Positions 59,685-64,000 of a stretch of 64,000 bases of DNA are shown piece after piece. The stretch covers positions 62,001 through 126,000 of the forward strand of contig CALNXY010000003.1 of NCBI GenBank assembly GCA_942490705.1, given 5' to 3'. Each line of letters starts with the position of its first letter. Within the stretch, counting starts at the first letter, position 1. The notes beneath the pieces are model-generated. The model saw nothing but the letters and a program-made list of their open reading frames with translations. It was not told where the DNA came from and did not search any database. Source of the stretch: JAGRCP01 sp942490705. Its GTDB lineage: Bacteria > Chloroflexota > Anaerolineae > Caldilineales > Caldilineaceae. The translations under genes were made by a program, and so were the position numbers.

Positions 59685-61010
59685 TTACTGCTGCGGCTCG
59701 TACCAGCCTTCGAGACCGGCCTGCAGTTCATCTGCTGCTTCTTGGGGCGAAACCGTGCCGTTCATGACGCCGGCGCTCAGGCGCCAGAGTTCATTTTCCA
59801 GGTTCGGCTCGCCGCGCGAGAGAATTTGGTAGGAGTTGCGGATCGTCGATTCGCACTCGCCGCGCCAGTCCAGGAACTCTTGGGCCAGGGGATCGGTCAG
59901 CGATATGTCGTGATCGGCCAGGCTGAAGAAGCCGGGCACCTCGTTGCTGTAGAGTTCGGCGAATTCGGCCGTCGTCATCCATTCCAGGAAGGTACGTGCC
60001 GCTTCGACTTTATCATCGGCGATGTTGCCGTTCATGCCCAGCGCGATATCGGTGTGGTCGCTGATATAGCAGGTGCCGTCCGATCCTTCGGGCAGGTAGG
60101 GCTTAAACGCGCCCATCTCGAAGTCGGCCTGCGTGTTGAAGAGCGAAATCTCCCAGGAGCCGGTCGGATAGATCGCGGCCTGCCCCAGGGTGAAGAGATT
60201 CTGGCTGTCGGGATAGGATTGGGCCTCATAGCCATCAGGCAGATAGTCCGACCAGCGCGCCAGTTCCTCCAGCACAGCAACATACTGGGGATCGTTCAGC
60301 TTTTCCGTCCCCTCAATGAGACCAAGGCGACCGGTTTCACCATTCCAGTAGTTGGGGCCGATGTTCTGGTAGCCCATGGTAGCGGATTCCCACTGGTCGG
60401 CGGTGCCCATGTCGAGCACAGCGTAGTTGCCGTCGGCGGCCAGTGCGTCGAGCACGGCATAGAATTCGGCTTCGGTCGTCGGCTCTTCTAGACCGAGCTC
60501 ATTGAAGATGTCGGCATTGTAGATGAAGCCGTGGATCACCGAGGCCATGGGGACGCAGAAGACGTCGGAGCCGTCATCCGTGATCCACGCGCTCTTGGCC
60601 ACGTCGCTGAAGTTTTCCAGGCCCGGCAGATCGTTCAGCGAAGCTAGATAGCCGTTGTCGAAGAGGGCCAGCGAGGCGTCGAACGGGCGGCAGGTGATGA
60701 GTTCGCCGGCGGTGCCGCCCTCAAGCTTGGTGTTGAGCACGCCATTGTATTCAGCCGGCGCGGTCGGGGCAAAGATCACCTCGATGTTCGGATATTGGGC
60801 GTTGAAGGCCGGAATGATGACGTCCTGCCAGATCGGCAGATCGTCGTTGCGCCAGCTTTCGATGGTGATGGTGACCGCGTCACCGGCCGGCGCGGCAGCT
60901 TCTTCACCGCCTGCAGCTGGGGCGGCCGCGTCTGGCGCAGCGGGTGCGGCACAGGCCGAAAGCACCAGCGCCAGGATCAAGAGTAGAGCACCAGCAAGTT
61001 TTCGAGACAT
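59685..61010 (-). CDS. Sugar-binding lipoprotein of a CUT1 ABC transporter
   Basis: 441 aa from the ATG at 61010, with GGAGGA 8 nt upstream. Lipoprotein signal ends LVLSAC, then an Ala-rich linker. The family 1 solute-binding fold is seen: TITIESWRNDDLPIWQDVIIPAFNAQYPNIEVIF at the start, and AIYPTGSWEISLF, a conserved sugar-contact stretch. Many Trp residues suggest an oligosaccharide ligand. The ligand itself is unknown; the two permeases follow on the same strand. Confidence 0.92.
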   Translation of the reverse strand: MSRKLAGALLLILALVLSACAAPAAPDAAAPAAGGEEAAAPAGDAVTITIESWRNDDLPIWQDVIIPAFNAQYPNIEVIFAPTAPAEYNGVLNTKLEGGTAGELITCRPFDASLALFDNGYLASLNDLPGLENFSDVAKSAWITDDGSDVFCVPMASVIHGFIYNADIFNELGLEEPTTEAEFYAVLDALAADGNYAVLDMGTADQWESATMGYQNIGPNYWNGETGRLGLIEGTEKLNDPQYVAVLEELARWSDYLPDGYEAQSYPDSQNLFTLGQAAIYPTGSWEISLFNTQADFEMGAFKPYLPEGSDGTCYISDHTDIALGMNGNIADDKVEAARTFLEWMTTAEFAELYSNEVPGFFSLADHDISLTDPLAQEFLDWRGECESTIRNSYQILSRGEPNLENELWRLSAGVMNGTVSPQEAADELQAGLEGWYEPQQ

Positions 61011-61125
61011 GAGAATTTCCTCCGAGTGACAGATGTTGATTGGAACAGGTAGAGTTGAGCTGTGGAAAAACAGGACTTCATGAATGGGCGGCGAGCGGGG
61101 AGGGCGATATCGACGCCGATCACGC

Positions 61126-61154
61126 TTAGTAAAATGACTAAACTTAACCGTTAG
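61126..61154 (-). promoter_or_regulatory. Overlapping inverted repeats in the ABC operon promoter region
   Basis: TTAGT (61126-61130) and ACTAA (61137-61141) form one inverted repeat, and CTAA (61138-61141) with TTAG (61151-61154) a second. They lie about 120-145 bp before the binding-protein ATG, in the region 61011-61513 that otherwise contains no gene. They could be an operator for a sugar-responsive repressor. No such regulator is adjacent apart from the NarL-type gene at 61514. Confidence 0.3.
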
Positions 61155-61226
61155 ACTAGCACCGAACAGGGAGGTTGTCAAGTGCGAATTGTGTATCGCC
61201 GCAAATCGCAATGTGAATAAATTGGG

Positions 61227-61290
61227 CCGCGGATCAACGCTGATCTGGCGGATCATGACGGATCCATCCAGAAAGATCTGCGACGATTCG
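61227..61290. repeat. Degenerate 'CCGCGGATCAACGC' intergenic repeat, copy 2
   Basis: Reverse-complement match to 11021-11068, with further GGATC words downstream (GGCGGATCATGACGGATCC). Confidence 0.4.
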
Positions 61291-61513
61291 TCAGATCCGG
61301 CGTTCTCCGCGATCCATCTTCTTGAGTCATGATTTGCATAGTCTGCAAAACCGTCTACTCTGGCGAATCTTGGCGTAACCTTTGGCCTCCAAGAACGTCA
61401 TAATCGTATTATCCGCTACTTGGATAGGTTATCTACTACAAAAAAATGGCCCGCTCGTTGCAAGAGGCAAAGCCACTTGCCGCAGGCAGGTGTTGTGGGT
61501 ATTTGAGGATTTT

Positions 61514-62164
61514 ATGCGCGTTACCGTCGCTATTGCGGACGACCATCGGATTGTACTGGAAAGTTTGGCACTCTTACTAGAGAATTCGGGGCCCTACGAG
61601 GTTGTTGGAACAGCAAAAACCGGCCCAGAAACAGTAGAGGTGTTGAGTCGGCTCCACCCGGATGTTGCGATTGTTGACCTGTTGATGCCAGAGATGGATG
61701 GCGTCGAAGTTGCGCGTCATGCTCGCCGAAATGGTCTGGCTACAAAGATTCTCATCTTGACTATGGTAAGCGCTGATGAAATGGTTCATGCCGCTCTGTC
61801 AGCCGGTGTCGACGGCTACATAACAAAAGATGCCTCAAGTGCCGAGCTACTTGAAGCGCTTCAAACGATTCGTTCTGGTCATCGGTATCTCAGCGCGTCG
61901 ATTCGCGACAGCATTCTTGATAGGCGGATCGAAAGCCTGCCTCTGCCAGATGAGCAAACTCGATTGGACTCCCTCAGTGAACGTGAACGACAGATCTTCC
62001 TACTCGTGGTGGATGGTCTGACGAGTGCCGAAATCGGCAAGGAACTTGGCCTGGCCTCAAGTACGGTCGATACCTATCGCAGCCGGCTGATGCGGAAACT
62101 GGACGTTCAATCCGTTGCTGGCCTCGTGCGCCTCGCCATCCGTTCAGGAATTATAACTCCCTAA
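61514..62164 (+). CDS. NarL/FixJ-type response regulator
   Basis: 216 aa from the ATG at 61514 (GAGG upstream). Receiver domain complete: IADDHRIV, phospho-acceptor Asp in AIVDLLMPEMDG, Thr in ILTMVSA and Lys in YITKDAS. The LuxR-type HTH reads LSERERQIFLLVVDGLTSAEIGKELGL, then STVDTYRSRLMRKL. No histidine kinase is adjacent. It shares the C-terminal half with the regulator 310 bp downstream (STxDxYRSRxMxKL), so the two are probably paralogues that may recognise related sites. Confidence 0.92.
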   Translation: MRVTVAIADDHRIVLESLALLLENSGPYEVVGTAKTGPETVEVLSRLHPDVAIVDLLMPEMDGVEVARHARRNGLATKILILTMVSADEMVHAALSAGVDGYITKDASSAELLEALQTIRSGHRYLSASIRDSILDRRIESLPLPDEQTRLDSLSERERQIFLLVVDGLTSAEIGKELGLASSTVDTYRSRLMRKLDVQSVAGLVRLAIRSGIITP

Positions 62165-62474
62165 ACATCATCATATTTCCGCAATTGAGCCCCAGCTGCC
62201 AATTGCTTAATTTGGCGCGCTTTTGCGCGCTTCCCCTCTATAGTAGCCTCAGTGCTTTTCTCATGCAGCATCGCTCATAGATGTAAGTTATACCTGGATT
62301 GCCCCCTTCCCCTGGGTTCCCTGTTAACTGTATGTAGCCAGCCGTGACCTTGCTTGCCATATGGCCAGGACCGCGTAAGTCGCTCATCTGTGCAGGACGC
62401 CGTATCAACCGGGTTCATCTCTAGATCGAGACAATATCAAAGCAGGGACAGACGGTCATCTTGGAGGCACTACA
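62165..62474. other. Intergenic region between the two regulators
   Basis: About 310 bp, pyrimidine-rich in the middle (CCCCCTTCCCC). No ORF or strong hairpin is seen; a GGAGG Shine-Dalgarno for the next gene lies at its end. Confidence 0.4.
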
Positions 62475-63128
62475 ATGAACACGACTATCGTCCTGGCCGC
62501 AAACCCCGGCGCCGTGTGCGAAGAATTGCGCATTTTGGTAGAAAGCGAACCGCGTTTTGTGGTTGTGGCCTGCGCATTGGGCGGCATCGATGCCATCCGC
62601 CAGGTTGAGAATAGTAGTCCTGACATTGCGATCCTCGATACCAGCATTTCTGATACAAACGTTACGACGGCGTCCGAGCAGATCGTCAAACGATCCCCAG
62701 AGACGAGGATCATTATTCTCTCGACCTATGGAGACTGTATGCACGTCTATCAAGCGTTGCTCTCTGGCGCGCAGGGATATGTGCTGCGGGAATCCGTGGC
62801 ACAGGACTTGCCAATCGCGGTCGAGACCGTCATGGCCAATCATCGTTACTTGAGCCAGCGGTTAACCGACATGCTCGTCAATGACTACATCGCGCAGCCA
62901 GGCGGCGAGCGAAGTCAAGCTGTGCGCCCCGCTCAGTTGAGCCCGCGTGAGCTTGAAGTGCTTCGTCTTGTCGCCGAAGGCCGTTCGAGCGCCAATATTG
63001 CTCAGCAACTGGGATTGGCGACTAGCACAATCGATAGCTATCGCAGCCGGATGATGCAGAAGTTGGAGATTACCAGCAGCGCTGCTTTGGTGAAGTATGC
63101 GGTTCATAATGGGCTGATCAACAGCTAG
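62475..63128 (+). CDS. NarL-type regulator with degenerate receiver domain
   Basis: 217 aa, GGAGG 8 nt before the ATG. The C-terminal LuxR HTH is intact: LSPRELEVLRLVAEGRSSANIAQQLGL, then STIDSYRSRMMQKL. The N-terminal domain keeps the Asp of AILDTSISD at the phosphorylation site, but the metal-binding acidic pair is absent (VLAANPGA instead of ADDH) and the conserved Lys is Arg (YVLRES). It is therefore unlikely to be phosphorylated normally and may respond to a ligand, a partner protein or its own level. It precedes a NusG-like gene, which it might control. Confidence 0.85.
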   Translation: MNTTIVLAANPGAVCEELRILVESEPRFVVVACALGGIDAIRQVENSSPDIAILDTSISDTNVTTASEQIVKRSPETRIIILSTYGDCMHVYQALLSGAQGYVLRESVAQDLPIAVETVMANHRYLSQRLTDMLVNDYIAQPGGERSQAVRPAQLSPRELEVLRLVAEGRSSANIAQQLGLATSTIDSYRSRMMQKLEITSSAALVKYAVHNGLINS

Positions 63129-63266
63129 TAAGAACATTACATCGGCAGGCGCGAGAGAATTTGTGGCGCGGCTGCGGCGCGCTTCTGGCGCGGCAGTTCG
63201 CTACACTCAACAATTGCAACAGGTTTACATATCGGCGTTTGCTGCTTAACACCTGGATGAAAGAAT

Positions 63267-63761
63267 ATGACGAATAATTGGTACTTACTCCACACGAATT
63301 ATCGGAAAGAAGAATTGGTCGCGAGTCAACTCCATGCGCATGAAGTTGAAGTTTTTTTTCCGACAGTTCAGATCAAACGGGGCTACAACCGTGGCACTCG
63401 AGAAGAGGCACTGTTTCCACATTATCTCTTCGTGAAAGCTGATTTGCTTTCTCCGTATGTCCCAAATTTGCGTCTTCTACCGGGTGTGCGTACTCTGGTC
63501 CATTTTGCTGGTCAGCCGGCCGTCGTAGCTGATGATGTTGTTGATCATATTCGACGCCGGGTCGAAGCCAACAAGGCTAGCACTACTTTGGCGGATCATC
63601 TCTACAAACCGGGGCAGACCGTACATATCCGAACCGGCCCGTTCGCCGGTCTGGATGCTGTCTTCCAGTGCGGCCTAAAAGGCACAGAGCGGGCGCAAGT
63701 ACTTCTGGAAGTGCTTGGAAGGCTCACAAGACTAGAGTTAGATGTAGCAGCCCTCGACTAA
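63267..63761 (+). CDS. NusG paralogue (RfaH/LoaP-like transcription elongation factor)
   Basis: 164 aa. The NGN domain (1-105) has WYLLHTNYRKEELVASQL, VFFPTVQIKRGY and EALFPHYLFVKADL, the conserved RNA-polymerase-binding face. The C-terminal KOW domain is PGQTVHIRTGPFAGLDAVFQ. It is shorter than housekeeping NusG and not next to secE or rplK, so it is a specialised paralogue. Such factors (RfaH, LoaP, UpxY) are recruited to leader elements of long polysaccharide or secondary-metabolite operons and suppress termination. The structured, gene-free sequence after it may be such a leader; the operon lies beyond the window. Confidence 0.88.
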   Translation: MTNNWYLLHTNYRKEELVASQLHAHEVEVFFPTVQIKRGYNRGTREEALFPHYLFVKADLLSPYVPNLRLLPGVRTLVHFAGQPAVVADDVVDHIRRRVEANKASTTLADHLYKPGQTVHIRTGPFAGLDAVFQCGLKGTERAQVLLEVLGRLTRLELDVAALD

Positions 63762-63917
63762 AGTTTGACTGTGGTCGCCGAACGAATGCATAAGTGGCTG
63801 TCACCATAGTAGGATTTTTCCGATCTTCCCATTGTTCCTCCAATTGGACAGATCGAACAGGCTCCTAGCTTTATCTTGACCAATGCAATATAGATCTTGT
63901 CAGCCCGATTGTTTATC

Positions 63918-63954
63918 GCGCAGGAACGGCGGAGCATGCCTGCCGTTCCTGCGC
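63918..63954 (+). promoter_or_regulatory. Strong hairpin in the leader after the NusG paralogue
   Basis: Perfect 13-bp arms (GCGCAGGAACGGC and complement) around an 11-nt loop; an outer CCGATTG/CAATCGG stem extends it. No T-run follows directly, so it looks like a leader structure rather than a plain terminator. It is 157 bp after the NusG-like stop codon; no gene is seen from 63762 to the window end. Confidence 0.6.
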
Positions 63955-64000
63955 AGGCCGAGTCAATCGGTTGCTGTCAGCTAAATCTCTGGATTTTTCG

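Noticed and set aside
1..64000. tRNA, rRNA, IS elements, phage genes or origin of replication
   Set aside because: Intergenic gaps were scanned for T-loop-like words, transposase motifs and DnaA-box clusters by eye; none was convincing. A tRNAscan or IS search could still find something missed.

Overview
The window looks like a chromosomal contig from a Chloroflexota bacterium, probably of the Caldilinea/Anaerolineae/Ardenticatenia kind. This is inferred from G+C-rich DNA, many lipoproteins with long Pro/Thr 'TPTP' linkers, LysM and SH3b surface proteins, a UPF0182 membrane protein, a YacL-type PIN/TRAM protein, DUF951 and scattered short degenerate intergenic repeats. No rRNA, tRNA, IS element, phage gene or CRISPR array was seen. 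All calls come from reading the sequence; no database search was run.

Layout. 1-2.4 kb: tail of a LysM protein, a structured leader, osmC and an SH3b lipoprotein. 2.5-9 kb (minus): small unknown gene, polA, argS, serA. 9-15.8 kb: processive GT2, ybaK, acyl-CoA dehydrogenase, a phosphatase-like/methyltransferase fusion and a 2Fe-2S ferredoxin. 16-24.8 kb: EF-G2, trmI, a coupled three-gene unit (unknown, GT4, VanZ) and UPF0182. 24.9-34 kb (minus): frameshifted GH2 beta-glycosidase, ABC permease tail, alpha/beta hydrolase, COG3375 acetyltransferase, Nudix, rlmB, cysS, a small broken gene, yacL. 34-42 kb: PIG-L deacetylase, DUF951, Nif3, a SelW/Rdx selenoprotein, Tat lipoprotein glycosidase, YhhN, ICMT-like methyltransferase and a GH13 phosphorylase. 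42-54 kb: LysM, YceI, CapA, S10 carboxypeptidase, purM, purN, nitrilase, LarA-like protein, Pro/Thr-rich membrane protein. 54-64 kb: DUF1269, NarL regulator with a decapitated histidine kinase, CitE/MaoC pair, CUT1 sugar ABC transporter without ATPase, two NarL-type regulators and a NusG paralogue followed by a strong hairpin.

Main discoveries. (1) At 36429-36716 (minus) an in-frame TGA sits in a Cys-x-x-TGA motif of a SelW/Rdx protein, with a bSECIS-like hairpin 12 nt downstream; standard gene calling would keep only the C-terminal two thirds. (2) A 76-78 bp element occurs three times (15858-15935 minus, 42065-42140 plus, 53914-53989 plus), each time upstream of a promoter, with 53, 41 and 42 bp to the -10 box, i.e. 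about one helical turn apart. (3) The osmC leader carries two copies of a hairpin motif with compensatory changes. (4) Several genes have their -10 box 6-7 nt before the ATG, implying leaderless mRNAs. (5) Four loci look broken or rearranged: GH2 frameshift, permease tail, headless kinase, frameshifted small gene.

How the genes work together. Housekeeping genes (polA, argS, serA, cysS, rlmB, purM, purN, trmI) are mixed with genes for a heterotrophic, carbohydrate-using cell (GH2, GH13 phosphorylase, CUT1 ABC transporter, acyl-CoA dehydrogenase, CitE/MaoC) and with cell-surface functions (LysM, SH3b, CapA, glycosyltransferases). Many minus-strand genes are coupled by ATGA or GTGA overlaps.
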